From Bosea sp. 685 (GTDB taxonomy: Bacteria; Pseudomonadota; Alphaproteobacteria; Rhizobiales; Beijerinckiaceae), in NCBI RefSeq assembly GCF_031884435.1, contig NZ_CP134779.1, positions 5,642,001-5,706,000 on the forward strand: a stretch of DNA of 64,000 bases, written 5' to 3'. This document shows, one piece after another, positions 8,575 to 17,840 of the stretch. Position numbers and translations under genes: made by a program. Position 1 is the stretch's first letter; each line of letters begins with the position of its first letter. A model generated the notes under the pieces. That model saw only the letters and a list, made by a program, of their open reading frames with translations. It was not told the origin of the DNA and did no database searches.

Positions 8575-10179
8575 ATGGACATGACCCGCCGCGCCGCGCT
8601 TTTGACCAGCGCCGCCATTGCCGCGAACGTGCTGAACCCGATGCGCTCCTTCGCGCAGGCGACGCCACGCAAGGGCGGGGTCTTCACGGTGCATTATGGC
8701 GCAGAGCAGCGCCAGTTGAACCCGAGCCTGCAGGCCTCGACCGGCGTCTACATCATCGGCGGCAAGATCCAGGAGCAGCTGGTCGATCTCGACGCGGCCG
8801 GCCAGCCCGTCGGCGTGCTCGCCGAGAGCTGGGAGGCCGCGCCCGACGGCAAGACCATCACCTTCAAGCTGCGCAAGGGCGTGAGCTGGCATGATGGCAA
8901 GCCCTTCACCTCGGCGGATGTGCAGTTCACCGCCATGGAGATGTGGAAGAAGATCCTGAATTACGGAACGACGCTGCAGCTCTTCCTCACCGCCGTCGAC
9001 ACGCCCGACCCGCTGACCGCCGTGTTCCGCTATGAGCGGCCGATGCCGCTGGCCCTGCTGCTGCGGGCGCTGCCCGATCTCGGCTACATCTCGCCGCGCC
9101 ATCTCTATGAGGGCAAGGGCGACATCCGGCAGAACCCGGTCAATCTCGCGCCGATCGGAACCGGCCCGTTCAAATTCGTGACCTATGAGCGCGGCCAGCA
9201 TGTCATCGCCGACCGCAACGCCGATTACTGGCGGCCGAATGCGCCCTATCTCGACCGCATCGTCTGGCGCGTCGTCACCGATCGCGCGGCGGCGGCCGCC
9301 CAGATGGAAGCCGGCCAGATCCATTACAGCCCGTTCTCGGGCCTGACGATCTCGGACTCCGCCCGCCTCGCCAAGGATCCGCGCTTCATCGTCTCGACCA
9401 AGGGTAATGAGGGCAATGCCCGCACCAACACGGTGGAGTTCAACTTCCGCCGCAAGGAACTCGCCGACATCCGCGTCCGTCAGGCGATCGCGCATGCACT
9501 CGACATCCCCTTCTTCATCGAGAATTTTCTGGGCGATTTCGCCAAGCGCGGCACCGGACCTGTGCCCTCGGTCTCGACCGATTTCTACCCGGTTGATAAC
9601 GGGCCGCAGTACCCGTTCGACAAGAAGCTCGCAGCCAAGCTCCTCGACGAGGCCGGCTTCAAGGCCGGCACTGGCGGCACGCGCTTCTCGCTGCGGCTGC
9701 TGCCGGCGCCCTGGGGCGAGGACATCTCGCTCTTCGCCACCTTCATCCAGCAGTCGCTCTCCGAGGTCGGCATCAAGGTCGAGGTCGTGCGCACCGATGG
9801 CGGCGGCTTCCTGAAGCAGGTCTATGACGACCACGCCTTCGATCTCGCCACCGGCTGGCACCAGTACCGCAACGACCCCGCCGTCTCGACGACGGTGTGG
9901 TATCGCTCCGGCCAGCCCAAGGGCGCGCCATGGACCAATCAGTGGGATTGGACCGACCCGACCATCGACAAGATCATCGACGATGCTGCGACCGAGGTCG
10001 ACGTCGCCAAGCGCAAGGCGCTCTATGGCGACTTCGTGCGCCGGGCCAATACGGAACTCCCGATCTGGACGCCGATCGAGCAGATCTTCCTGACCGTGAT
10101 CAACGCCAAGGCCCGCAACCACTCCAACACGCCGCGCTGGGGCTCCAGCTCCTGGCATGATTTGTGGTTGGCGGAGTGA
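8575..10179 (+). CDS. Peptide-type ABC transporter substrate-binding protein (DppA/OppA family)
   Basis: About 534 residues, solute-binding family 5. Starts MDMTRRAALLTSAAIAANVL, a Tat-like signal with twin arginines at residues 4-5, preceded by an AAGGA ribosome site. Family landmarks: LAESWEAAPDGKTITFKLRK and GVSWHDGKPFTSADVQFTAM, NPVNLAPIGTGPFKFVTYE, RQAIAHALDIPFFIENFLG. It opens a four-gene operon with two permeases and a fused double ATPase. The family imports di/oligopeptides, opines, nickel chelates or sugars; nothing here fixes the ligand. The VOC gene upstream may share the transcript. Confidence 0.88.
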   Translation: MDMTRRAALLTSAAIAANVLNPMRSFAQATPRKGGVFTVHYGAEQRQLNPSLQASTGVYIIGGKIQEQLVDLDAAGQPVGVLAESWEAAPDGKTITFKLRKGVSWHDGKPFTSADVQFTAMEMWKKILNYGTTLQLFLTAVDTPDPLTAVFRYERPMPLALLLRALPDLGYISPRHLYEGKGDIRQNPVNLAPIGTGPFKFVTYERGQHVIADRNADYWRPNAPYLDRIVWRVVTDRAAAAAQMEAGQIHYSPFSGLTISDSARLAKDPRFIVSTKGNEGNARTNTVEFNFRRKELADIRVRQAIAHALDIPFFIENFLGDFAKRGTGPVPSVSTDFYPVDNGPQYPFDKKLAAKLLDEAGFKAGTGGTRFSLRLLPAPWGEDISLFATFIQQSLSEVGIKVEVVRTDGGGFLKQVYDDHAFDLATGWHQYRNDPAVSTTVWYRSGQPKGAPWTNQWDWTDPTIDKIIDDAATEVDVAKRKALYGDFVRRANTELPIWTPIEQIFLTVINAKARNHSNTPRWGSSSWHDLWLAE

Positions 10180-10213
10180 GCCCCTCACCCACCGAACCCG
10201 TCGCTTCCGGCCG

Positions 10214-11197
10214 ATGTCCATGCGCGTTCTCGTCCTAGCGGGGCGGCGGCTTGCCGCCTCGATCCCGACGCTGGTCCTGATCCTGATCGGCGTGTTCCTG
10301 CTGTTGCAATTCGCACCGGGCGACACGGTCGATGCGATGATGGCGCAGATGGGCGGCGGCGATGCGGCGACCGCCCGCGAGCTGCGCCGGTTCTATGGCC
10401 TGGACCTCTCGGTCTGGGCCCAGCTCGGCAATTATCTCTGGCGGTTGGTCCGGTTCGATCTCGGCTTCTCCGCGATTTACGGCAAGCCGGTCGCGACCGT
10501 GATCGCGGAGCGGCTGCCGGCGACGATCCTGCTGATGACCGCCTCGCTCTCGCTTGCCTTCTTCTTCGGGCTGATCCTGGGCGTCGTCGCCGCGCGCGGC
10601 GTCAACCGCTGGCCGGACACGCTGATCTCGACGCTCGGCCTCGTCTTCTACGCGATGCCGACCTTCTGGTTCGGGTTAATGGCGATCGTCGTCTTCGCGA
10701 TCTACCTGCAATGGCTTCCGGCCGGCGGGTTCGAGGACATCACGATCGCCCATACCGGCCTGTCGCGGCTGCTCGACATTGCGCAGCACCTCGTCTTGCC
10801 GACGCTGACGCTCGGCCTGTTCTACATGGCGATCTATCTGCGCATCATGCGCGGCTCGATGCTGGAGGTGCTGAACCTCGATTTCGTCCGCACGGCCCGG
10901 GCCAAGGGCATGGACGAGACGCGGGTCGTGGTGCGCCATGTCCTGCGCAACGCGCTCCTGCCGATGGTGACGCTGATCGGCCTGCAAGCCGGCACGATGC
11001 TGGGCGGCTCGGTCGTGGTCGAGAGCGTGTTCTCGCTGCCGGGCTTGGGCCGGCTCGCCTATGAATCGGTGGTGCAGCGCGACCTCAACACCTTGCTCGG
11101 CATCGTCTTCGTTTCGGCGCTGCTGGTGATCGCGGTCAATTTCATCGTCGACCTGCTCTATGCCCGGCTCGACCCGCGCATCACCACGGGGGCCTGA
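10214..11197 (+). CDS. Peptide-type ABC transporter permease (DppB family)
   Basis: About 327 residues. N-terminal membrane segment RRLAASIPTLVLILIGVFLL then FAPGDTVDAMM, the standard DppB opening. The cytoplasmic coupling loop reads DFVRTARAKGMDETRVVVRH near residue 225, followed by the LRNALLPMVTLIGLQAG segment. The ATG at 10214 is chosen because the membrane segment starts directly after it; the frame is open upstream inside the preceding gene. It forms the membrane channel with the next gene, whose start is 4 bases after this stop. Confidence 0.88.
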   Translation: MSMRVLVLAGRRLAASIPTLVLILIGVFLLLQFAPGDTVDAMMAQMGGGDAATARELRRFYGLDLSVWAQLGNYLWRLVRFDLGFSAIYGKPVATVIAERLPATILLMTASLSLAFFFGLILGVVAARGVNRWPDTLISTLGLVFYAMPTFWFGLMAIVVFAIYLQWLPAGGFEDITIAHTGLSRLLDIAQHLVLPTLTLGLFYMAIYLRIMRGSMLEVLNLDFVRTARAKGMDETRVVVRHVLRNALLPMVTLIGLQAGTMLGGSVVVESVFSLPGLGRLAYESVVQRDLNTLLGIVFVSALLVIAVNFIVDLLYARLDPRITTGA

Positions 11198-11201
11198 GGC
11201 G

Positions 11202-12032
11202 ATGGCACTGGTGAAACTCTATCTCCGCAGCCCCTCGGCCATCATCGGCCTGTTGCTGTTGCTCGCCGTGCTCGCCATGGCCGCCAGCGCCGGCTGGCTT
11301 TATCCGAAGGATCCGCTGGCGCTGGCCGGGCGGCCGCTGGTCTGGCCGTTCAGCAACCCGCGCTTCCTGCTCGGCACCGACAATTCCGGCCGCGACATCG
11401 CCGCCCAGATCTTCCACGGCGCACGCATCTCGCTCCTGATCGGCGTGGTCGCCACAGTGATCTCGATCATGATCGGCATCACCATCGGCGCCTTCGCCGG
11501 CTATTATGGCGGCTGGGTCGATACCGCGCTGATGCGCATCACCGAAGCCTTCCAGACGCTGCCGAATTTCCTGCTGCTGCTGGTTCTGGTCGCGGTCTTC
11601 GGCTCGACCATCACCACCGTGACGGTCGCGATCGGTATCGTCTCCTGGCCTGCCTCGGCGCGGTTGACGCGCGCCGAATTCCTGTCGCTGCGCAATCGCG
11701 AATTCGTCCAGGCCGGGCGCACGCTCGGCCTCAAGGACGCCAAGCTGATCTTCGGCGAGATCCTGCCCAACGCCCTGCCCCCGGTCATCGTCTATGCCAG
11801 CGTCGTGATGGCGGTCGCGATCCTGCTGGAAAGCGCGCTCGCCTTCCTCAAGCTGTCGGACCCGAATGTCGCCTCCTGGGGCAATCTGATCGGCGCCGGC
11901 CGCGATGTACTGCGGGTGCAATGGTATGTCTCGGCCATTCCCGGCATCGCGATCCTCGTCACCGTGCTCGCCGTCTCGCTGGTCGGCCAGGGTCTCAATG
12001 ACGCGCTCAACCCGAGGCTCAGAGGTCGATGA
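11202..12032 (+). CDS. Peptide-type ABC transporter permease (DppC family)
   Basis: About 276 residues. DppC landmarks: GTDNSGRDIAAQIFHGARIS (the substrate-side signature after the first membrane segment), then the coupling loop REFVQAGRTLGLKDAKLIFG followed by EILPNALPPVIVYASV. The C-terminus NDALNPRLRGR is also typical. The start ATG at 11202 is 4 bases after the DppB-like stop, and its own stop overlaps the ATPase start by 4 bases (ATGA at 12029-12032), so the operon is tightly coupled. Confidence 0.88.
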   Translation: MALVKLYLRSPSAIIGLLLLLAVLAMAASAGWLYPKDPLALAGRPLVWPFSNPRFLLGTDNSGRDIAAQIFHGARISLLIGVVATVISIMIGITIGAFAGYYGGWVDTALMRITEAFQTLPNFLLLLVLVAVFGSTITTVTVAIGIVSWPASARLTRAEFLSLRNREFVQAGRTLGLKDAKLIFGEILPNALPPVIVYASVVMAVAILLESALAFLKLSDPNVASWGNLIGAGRDVLRVQWYVSAIPGIAILVTVLAVSLVGQGLNDALNPRLRGR

Positions 12033-13651
12033 GCCCGATCCTCGTTCTCGACGCCGTCAGCGTGAAGCTGCCGAAGGGCGCGGACCGCTCGCACGCCATG
12101 ACGGAGGTGACGCTTTCGGTCGCCGCAAATGAAATTCTCTGCGTCGTCGGCGAATCCGGCTCCGGCAAGTCGATGACCGCCAATGCGATCATGCGGCTGC
12201 TGCCGGGCGGGGTCGCAATCGATGGCGGGCGGATCCTGTTCGAGGGGCACGATCTCGCCGGCGTCAGCGAGGCGCAGATGCGTAGGGTGCGCGGCGCCGG
12301 CATCGCGATGATCTTCCAGGAGCCGATGACGGCGCTGAATCCGCTGCGCTCGATCGGCGACCAGATCGGCGAGATGTTCGAGATCCACACGCAGCTCTCG
12401 AAAGCCGAGATCGGCGCGCGCGTGCTGGCGCTGCTCGAAGAAGTGCGCATTCCCGATCCCGCGCTCGCCGCAAAAGCCTATCCGCACGAACTCTCCGGCG
12501 GCCAGCGCCAGCGCGCCATGATCGCGATGGCGCTGGCGCTCGATCCGAAACTGCTGATCGCCGACGAGCCGACAACGGCGCTCGACGTGACGACGCAGGC
12601 GCAGATCCTCGAGCTGATCCGCGACCTGCAGAAGCGCAAAGGCACGGCCGTGCTGTTCATCACCCATGATTTCGGCGTCGTCGCCGAGATCGCCGATCGG
12701 GTCGCGGTGATGAGCCAGGGCCGCGTCGTCGAGCAAGGCAGCGTCAGCGCCGTGCTGGAGAACCCGCAACACGCCTATACCAGGCAGCTCATCGCGGCCG
12801 TACCGCCGCTCAAAGCGCCGCCGCCGCGCGCGCTTTCGGCCGAGCCGACTCTGAGCATGGAGCATGTCTCCAAGACCTATCGCACCGGCGGTTTCCTCGG
12901 ACGCGGGCAGCGCGTGACCCATGCGGTCAAGGATGTCTCGCTGGTGCTGCCCAAGGGCGGCACGCTCGGCATCGTCGGCGAGTCCGGCTCCGGCAAATCG
13001 ACGCTCGCGCGCTGCCTCGTGCGGCTGATCGATCCGGACAGCGGCGAGATCCGCCTGAACGGCCGCGATCTCGCCTGCCTGAGCCGCGAGGAGATGCGGG
13101 CCGAGACCCGCCATATCCAGATGGTGTTCCAGGACCCGTTCGCCTCGCTCAATCCCCGCCGCAAGGCCGGTGAATTGGTGGCGCAGGGGCTGATCGTGCA
13201 TGGCACGCCGCGCGCGCAGGCTCTGGCCCGCGCCAGGGAGCTCTTCGCGCTGGTCGGGCTCGACCCTTCAGCGACCGACCGCTATCCGCATGAGTTCTCC
13301 GGCGGCCAGCGCCAGAGGATCGGCCTTGCGCGTGCCCTGGCGCTGGAGCCGGATGTGCTGGTAGCGGACGAGCCCGTCTCGGCGCTCGACGTCTCCGTGC
13401 AGGCGCAGGTGCTGAAGCTCCTGGCGGAGCTGCGCCAGCGACTGGGTCTCTCGATCGTCTTCATCACCCATGACCTGCGCGTCGCGGCGCAGGTCTGCGA
13501 TCTCGTCGCGGTGATGAAGAGCGGTGAGGTTGTCGAGGCCGGCCTCATCGGCGAGGTCTTCGGCAACCCGCAGCACGCTTATACGCGCGCGCTGCTCGCC
13601 TCGATTCCCGGCCGCGACTTCGGATTGAAGCGCGAGGCCGTGACGGCATAA
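12029..13651 (+). CDS. Fused double ATPase of peptide-type ABC transporter (DppD-DppF fusion)
   Basis: 540 residues with two complete ABC cassettes. Cassette 1: Walker [10 protein letters not shown] near residue 45, signature LSGGQRQR near 157, Walker [13 protein letters not shown]. Cassette 2: Walker [11 protein letters not shown] near 320, FSGGQRQR near 430, Walker B VLVADEPVSALD. Two-cassette proteins like this (GsiA/YejF type) replace separate DppD and DppF subunits. It ends the operon; the next 260 bp hold only a palindromic repeat, which may also act as a terminator. Contrast the second peptide-type operon (46983-52593), where the two ATPases are separate genes. Confidence 0.9.
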   Translation: MSPILVLDAVSVKLPKGADRSHAMTEVTLSVAANEILCVVGESGSGKSMTANAIMRLLPGGVAIDGGRILFEGHDLAGVSEAQMRRVRGAGIAMIFQEPMTALNPLRSIGDQIGEMFEIHTQLSKAEIGARVLALLEEVRIPDPALAAKAYPHELSGGQRQRAMIAMALALDPKLLIADEPTTALDVTTQAQILELIRDLQKRKGTAVLFITHDFGVVAEIADRVAVMSQGRVVEQGSVSAVLENPQHAYTRQLIAAVPPLKAPPPRALSAEPTLSMEHVSKTYRTGGFLGRGQRVTHAVKDVSLVLPKGGTLGIVGESGSGKSTLARCLVRLIDPDSGEIRLNGRDLACLSREEMRAETRHIQMVFQDPFASLNPRRKAGELVAQGLIVHGTPRAQALARARELFALVGLDPSATDRYPHEFSGGQRQRIGLARALALEPDVLVADEPVSALDVSVQAQVLKLLAELRQRLGLSIVFITHDLRVAAQVCDLVAVMKSGEVVEAGLIGEVFGNPQHAYTRALLASIPGRDFGLKREAVTA

Positions 13652-13690
13652 TACTGACGGCGTTTGGCCCCGACTTATGGCTGAGCCGCC

Positions 13691-13842
13691 GCCGTCATTC
13701 CGGGGCGATCCGAAGGATCGAGCCCGGAACCCAGAACCGATACCGCTGCTCGAGAAGGCTCGGGGTACCGGCTCGCTTCACGACGACCCGCATCGGTTCT
13801 GGGTTCCGGGCCCATGGCTCCGCCATGTCCCGGAATGACGGC
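13691..13842. repeat. Family A intergenic palindrome (inverted pair)
   Basis: Left arm at 13691-13741 begins gccgtcattccgggg and ends cccagaaccgat; right arm at 13791-13842 is its approximate reverse complement, starting catcggttctgggttccggg. Together they can fold into a long hairpin between two convergent genes. A single-arm copy with the same ends lies at 39811-39861. These look like small non-coding repeats of the REP/RIME kind that are common in this bacterial order. Confidence 0.75.
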
Positions 13843-13913
13843 GGAGGACAGCGCCATCGGCCAACTCTGGAGGCCGTGACGGCGTAAACTGCTCTGCCGC
13901 TATCGCGGACGTC

Positions 13914-14699
13914 TCATAGCCCGCGGAAGACCGGTTCGCGCTTGCCGAGGAAGGCCGCGACGCCCTCGCGGAAATCCTGCGTCAGCGTCGCCTCCAGAAA
14001 ACGCCGGCGCTCGCTCTCCAGATGCGCCTCCAATGGCGCGGCGAGCGCATCGTCGATCAGGCGCTTGAAGCTGCCATAGGCCGCCGTCGGGCCCGCTGCG
14101 ATGCGTGCGGCGATCTCGCCTGCGCGGCTGTCGAGCTCGGCTTGCGGCACGACCTCGGTGACGATGCCGGCTGCGAGCGCGGCCTGCGCATCGAGAACCT
14201 GCCCGAGCAGCATCATGGCGAAGGCGCGTCCGCGCCCGACCTTGCGCGGCAGGAACCAGGTACCACCGCAATCGGGCGGCGCGCCGATGCGGTCATAGGC
14301 GATGACGAAGCGGGCCTTGTCGCTCGCCAGCAGGATGTCGGCGCTGAGCGCGATGCTCAGACCCGCACCGGCAGCCGGCCCCTGCACGACGGCAAGGACG
14401 GGCGCGGGGCAGGCGCGCAAGGCGAGGATCGCAGGGTGGAGCGCTCCGAGCAGGGCGTCAACGACCTGAGCCGGCGCGTCGCCGAAACTCGCGACATCGC
14501 CGCCAGCCACGAAAGCGCGCCCTGCACCGGCGAGCACGATGCAGCGCAATCCAGCCTGCGCGACGGCGTTGGAGACAGCCTCCCGAAAGGCCGTCGCGGT
14601 CGCGACATCGATGGCGTTCAGCACATCGGGACGGTTGAAGGTGATGCGGGCGATGCCACTTGCCGCATCGAATGTCGCGGTGACCGGCGCCTCAGACAT
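13914..14699 (-). CDS. Enoyl-CoA hydratase/isomerase family protein (PaaG-like)
   Basis: About 261 residues, crotonase superfamily. Oxyanion-hole loops are visible as AGRAFVAGGDVASFG near residue 60 and QGPAAGAGLSIALSADI near 105. The active-site region IGAPPDCGGTWFLPRKVG resembles PaaG-type ring-CoA isomerases, where an Asp, not Glu, is catalytic, more than classic hydratases. The C-terminal MLLGQVLDAQAALAAGIVTE helix is standard. Start taken as ATG at 14699 (MSEAPVTA); ATG at 14708 adds three residues. It stands alone; no phenylacetate genes are next to it, so the substrate is open. Confidence 0.82.
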   Translation of the reverse strand: MSEAPVTATFDAASGIARITFNRPDVLNAIDVATATAFREAVSNAVAQAGLRCIVLAGAGRAFVAGGDVASFGDAPAQVVDALLGALHPAILALRACPAPVLAVVQGPAAGAGLSIALSADILLASDKARFVIAYDRIGAPPDCGGTWFLPRKVGRGRAFAMMLLGQVLDAQAALAAGIVTEVVPQAELDSRAGEIAARIAAGPTAAYGSFKRLIDDALAAPLEAHLESERRRFLEATLTQDFREGVAAFLGKREPVFRGL

Positions 14700-14778
14700 G
14701 ATCTGCATCCTTCCCTGTTATCCGCCCTTGAGCCCGTTTGGACACTCCGCGAGCCCGCATCCCGAGGAGCCATTCCCC

Positions 14779-14821
14779 CTACAACATCACGCCGAATATC
14801 GTATTCGGCCTGATGTTGTAG
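14779..14821. repeat. Intergenic hairpin within a 365-bp gene-free stretch
   Basis: The arms ctacaacatca (14779-14789) and tgatgttgtag (14811-14821) are perfectly complementary, and an inner gccgaata/tattcggc pair extends the stem. The gap between the crotonase gene and the next gene (14700-15064) also has a second imperfect palindrome around 14900-14940 (gatgctcca...tggagcatc) and a tcccgaaaaccggttcccac element like the family C repeats elsewhere. I see no coding signal here. The stem could also end transcription, but there is no T run. Confidence 0.6.
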
Positions 14822-15064
14822 GGCTTTGATCCTGCATCGGCTTGTCCCGAAAACCGGTTCCCACATTTCGGGCCAATGCTGCTGGAAATGGCGCCTCGAA
14901 GGATGCTCCAAGAGGCTCCGAAGATATCTGGAGCATCCTTCGAGACGCCGCTACGCGGCTCCTCAGGATGAGGGCTTACCGAGTGTCCAAACGGACTCTA
15001 GCCGACGGCCGGAGAATCCATCGCCGGCCTTGCCTTCCGGCCGCCGCAGCGTCACCTAAAGGCG

Positions 15065-15841
15065 ATGCATCGCCGTCTCGTCTTCGAGGAGCCTGTCTCG
15101 CGCGCCGCGCTGTGGAGCCGGCGGCTGGCCTGGTTCTCGCTCGCGGTCCTGCTGCTGTCGGTGCTGGTGTTCCGGGCGGGCGAGCCGAGCCTGCAGGGGC
15201 TCGCTCCGATTGCCGGCGCCTATGGCTTCGTGCTGCTCGCGCTGCTCTTGTCGGTCTTGGCCTTCATCCGCATCTGGCAGTCCGGCCATCGCGGCGTCGG
15301 CATGGCGGCGCAGGCTTTCGCCCTCGCCCTCCTGCTGCTCGCACCAGTGGGCTATGTCGGCTTCAAGCTCGTTACGCTGCCGGCCCTGAACGACATCTCG
15401 ACCGATATCGACGACCCGCCCGCCTTCAGCCGCTCGCGCGTCGCGCTCGATGCGCGCAAGGGCCTCATACCGCCCGATATTTCGCCCGAGCAGCGGCGAG
15501 CTCAGCGCCAAGCCTATCCCAAGACCTTGCCGATCGTCCTGGAGGTGCCGGCGGAGATGGCTTTCGACATCGCCAGGCGCGCGGCGCTCAATCGCGGCTG
15601 GCAGGTGCTCGAATCGGCGCGACCGGGCGGGCGCAGTGGGGCCGGCCGCATCGAGGCGGTGGCGCGCACGCGCCTGCTGCGCTTCTCCGACGACATCACC
15701 ATCCGGGTGCGCCCGCGCGTCGATGGCAGCCGGATCGATATCCGTTCGGCCTCGCGCCTCGGCAACCATGATCTCGGCGCCAACGCCGCGCGCATCGCGG
15801 CCTTCGCCGAGGAGGTCGAATCGCTGGTCGAGACTCGCTAG
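15065..15841 (+). CDS. DUF1499 membrane protein
   Basis: 258 residues. Three hydrophobic segments occupy roughly residues 18-40, 48-68 and 78-100, followed by a soluble C-terminal domain from about 115. The soluble part carries PAEMAFDIARRAALNRGWQV and the ending GANAARIAAFAEEVE, which I recognise as the DUF1499 pattern. Its function is not known. ATG at 15065 is 9 codons before the first hydrophobic run. It is a single gene flanked by repeats on both sides. Confidence 0.75.
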   Translation: MHRRLVFEEPVSRAALWSRRLAWFSLAVLLLSVLVFRAGEPSLQGLAPIAGAYGFVLLALLLSVLAFIRIWQSGHRGVGMAAQAFALALLLLAPVGYVGFKLVTLPALNDISTDIDDPPAFSRSRVALDARKGLIPPDISPEQRRAQRQAYPKTLPIVLEVPAEMAFDIARRAALNRGWQVLESARPGGRSGAGRIEAVARTRLLRFSDDITIRVRPRVDGSRIDIRSASRLGNHDLGANAARIAAFAEEVESLVETR

Positions 15842-15924
15842 AGTCGGAACAGGATGCGAACGATCGATTCGCACTGTTGCGCATCCTGAGGCTCCGGTGA
15901 TGGCTCTGTCCTGTCCACCTACAC

Positions 15925-16042
15925 GCCGTCATCCCGGGCGTAGCGAAGCGTAGACCCGGGATCCATGCCGGAGCGCTGCCTGATTAGGCTCAGGAATGGA
16001 TCCCGGATCGGCGCGGCTTCGCCGCTTGTCCGGGATGACGGC
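15925..16042. repeat. Family B intergenic palindrome, copy 1
   Basis: Begins gccgtcatcccgggcg and ends cttgtccgggatgacggc, with an inner gggatccat/atggatccc pair, so the whole unit is an inverted repeat. Related copies are at 43638-43754 and 62141-62236. It lies between convergent genes and could help end transcription. It is non-coding. Confidence 0.75.
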
Positions 16043-16089
16043 GAGATTCCGAGGATAAACGGCCCTCGCGTTCCAAACGGGCTCTGAGC

Positions 16090-17004
16090 TCAGATTCGCC
16101 GGTAGCGGCTCGTCAGCAGCGGCAGGGCATCGTCGCAGGAGACGACGCCGCGCAGGACGAGATCCTCCAGCTGCGCCAGCACCGACAGACCGGCCGCTCC
16201 GTGCAAGGCCGGGGCGAGGCCCTGATAGATCGCCGGCACCATCAAGGCGATGCGCTCGTCGCCCACGCTCAATCGGTTGAGGATCGCCGCCTCGCGCTGG
16301 CGGCGATGCTGCACCAGGCCGCGCAGGAAGCGTTGCGGCTCCATGACGGGACCGCCATGGCCGGGCCAGTAGAGCCGGTGCTCCATGCCGCGCAGCTTTT
16401 CGACCGAGGCCATATAGGCCGCCATCGAGCCATCGGGCGGAGCGACGATGCTCGTCGACCAGGCCATGATATGGTCGCCCGAGAACAGGCTCGCCTCCTC
16501 GGCAAGGGTGAAGGCGACATGGTTGGCGGTATGGCCGGGGGTATCGACCGCCGCCAGCGTCCAGCCGGGACCTGAGACATGGTCGCCGTCGCGCATCAGT
16601 AGATCGGGTGCATAGGTGCGGTCAGCCGCGGCATCGAGTGGATTCGCCTCGCCCAGCGCCAATTCGCGCGCCGCGCGATGCGGGCCGCAACCGACGATGC
16701 GCGCGCCCGTCGCCGCCTTGACGGCAGGGACGGCGGGCGAATGGTCACGATGGGTGTGGGTGACGACGATGTCGGTCACGGTCTCACCCGCGACCGCGGC
16801 GAGCAAGCGCGCGACATGGGCTGGGTCGTCCGGCCCCGGATCGATGATCGCGACCCGGCCGCGCCCGACGATATAGGTACAGGTGCCGGTGAAGGTCATC
16901 GGCCCGCCATTCCCAGCGATGACGCGCCGGACCAATCGCGAAAGCTCCGCGATCTCGCCCGGCGGGGTCGTGGCCGTCCTGTCGAACTCGATCTCGTCGC
17001 TCAT
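16090..17004 (-). CDS. MBL-fold metallo-hydrolase
   Basis: About 304 residues. The metal-binding motif THTHRDHSPA (HxHxDH) lies near residue 82, followed by the single His in VDTPGHTANHVAF near 155 and the Asp/His of LFSGDHIMAWSTS near 175, the complete dinuclear zinc set. The C-terminal winged-helix-like tail (GLAPALHGAAGLSVLAQLED) resembles the LACTB2/RNase-Z-like subgroup. Start chosen as ATG at 17004 (MSDEIEFDR). It faces away from bioY, which starts 126 bp away. Substrate unknown. Confidence 0.82.
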   Translation of the reverse strand: MSDEIEFDRTATTPPGEIAELSRLVRRVIAGNGGPMTFTGTCTYIVGRGRVAIIDPGPDDPAHVARLLAAVAGETVTDIVVTHTHRDHSPAVPAVKAATGARIVGCGPHRAARELALGEANPLDAAADRTYAPDLLMRDGDHVSGPGWTLAAVDTPGHTANHVAFTLAEEASLFSGDHIMAWSTSIVAPPDGSMAAYMASVEKLRGMEHRLYWPGHGGPVMEPQRFLRGLVQHRRQREAAILNRLSVGDERIALMVPAIYQGLAPALHGAAGLSVLAQLEDLVLRGVVSCDDALPLLTSRYRRI

Positions 17005-17130
17005 GCCTCGCCTTGCGCTCCGGGCTGCCCATCCGCGCACTTGCCGCGCGCTTGTGAGGCTTTGCCGCATTTCCTATAGACGCGAAAGATGGTCGCGCGG
17101 CGCGGCCCTGCTGAACAGGATCCAACGCGG

Positions 17131-17757
17131 ATGGCAGACATGCTCCCCCTTCAAGCTCCCACCCTCGTCCATGCGGCGCTTCCGGCGGTCTCGAATCCGC
17201 GTGCGGCCATGGCCCGCAACATCGCGCTCGCCGTCGCCGGCAGCCTGCTGCTTGTGCTCGCCGCCAAGATCAAGGTGCCGTTCTGGCCGGTGCCGATGAC
17301 GCTGCAGACGCTGGCGGTGCTGGGCCTGGGCGCGGCCTATGGCTCGCGGCTCGGCGCGGCCACGGTTGCGCTCTACATCGGCTATGGCCTGGCCGGCCTG
17401 CCGGTCTTCACCAATACGCCTCCGGTCGCGGCCGGCCCGCTCTACCTGGTGGGGCCGACCGGCGGCTTCCTCGTCGGCTTCGTTCTGGCGGCGGCCGTTG
17501 CCGGCTGGGCGGCCGCGCGCGGCGCCTCCTTGACCCGTCTCGTCGTCGGTTTGCTCACGGCCGAGGCGCTGATGCTCGGCCTCGGCTGCCTGTGGCTGGC
17601 GCTCGGTGCGCAGATGGCCGGCGGCGTGACCGGCGTCGGTTTCGCCAAGGCCTTCGCCTTCGGCGTTCAGCCCTTCCTGCTCGGCGACGCGCTCAAGGTC
17701 GCGCTGGCGGCCTGCTTTGTCGGCACTGGCTGGTCGATGCTCCAGCGTCGCGGCTGA
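17131..17757 (+). CDS. bioY: Biotin transporter BioY (substrate-binding S component)
   Basis: About 208 residues, six hydrophobic segments. The signature KIKVPFWPVPMTLQTLAVLG near residue 50, then GAAYGSRLGAATVALYIGYG and LYLVGPTGGFLVGFV, identify BioY, the membrane protein that captures biotin for an ECF importer or by itself. ATG at 17131 is preferred over 17089. A strong terminator follows 24 bp after the stop. No bioM/bioN genes are adjacent, so it probably works alone or with a shared energising module. A decayed copy of its 3' end occurs 4.1 kb downstream at 21849-22018. Confidence 0.9.
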   Translation: MADMLPLQAPTLVHAALPAVSNPRAAMARNIALAVAGSLLLVLAAKIKVPFWPVPMTLQTLAVLGLGAAYGSRLGAATVALYIGYGLAGLPVFTNTPPVAAGPLYLVGPTGGFLVGFVLAAAVAGWAAARGASLTRLVVGLLTAEALMLGLGCLWLALGAQMAGGVTGVGFAKAFAFGVQPFLLGDALKVALAACFVGTGWSMLQRRG

Positions 17758-17780
17758 ACCGCACGCAGCAACGCAATGTG

Positions 17781-17807
17781 AAGGCCGGGGGAAACCCCGG
17801 CCTTTTT
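17781..17807 (+). terminator. Rho-independent terminator after bioY
   Basis: aaggccgggg / ccccggcctt stem with a gaaa loop, followed by a TTTTT run, 24 bp after the bioY stop. A textbook intrinsic terminator on the plus strand. Confidence 0.9.
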
Positions 17808-17840
17808 CATGTCGTGGTGTCGAGGCGGTGGTCTAGGGGC

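Noticed and set aside
8299..10326. 675-codon minus-strand frame opposite the peptide-binding protein
   Set aside because: Shadow frame: antisense to a family 5 binding protein, no recognisable motif.
17071..17130. Possible BioR operator (TTATCTATAA type) upstream of bioY
   Set aside because: Only a partial match (cctataga) is present; too weak to call.
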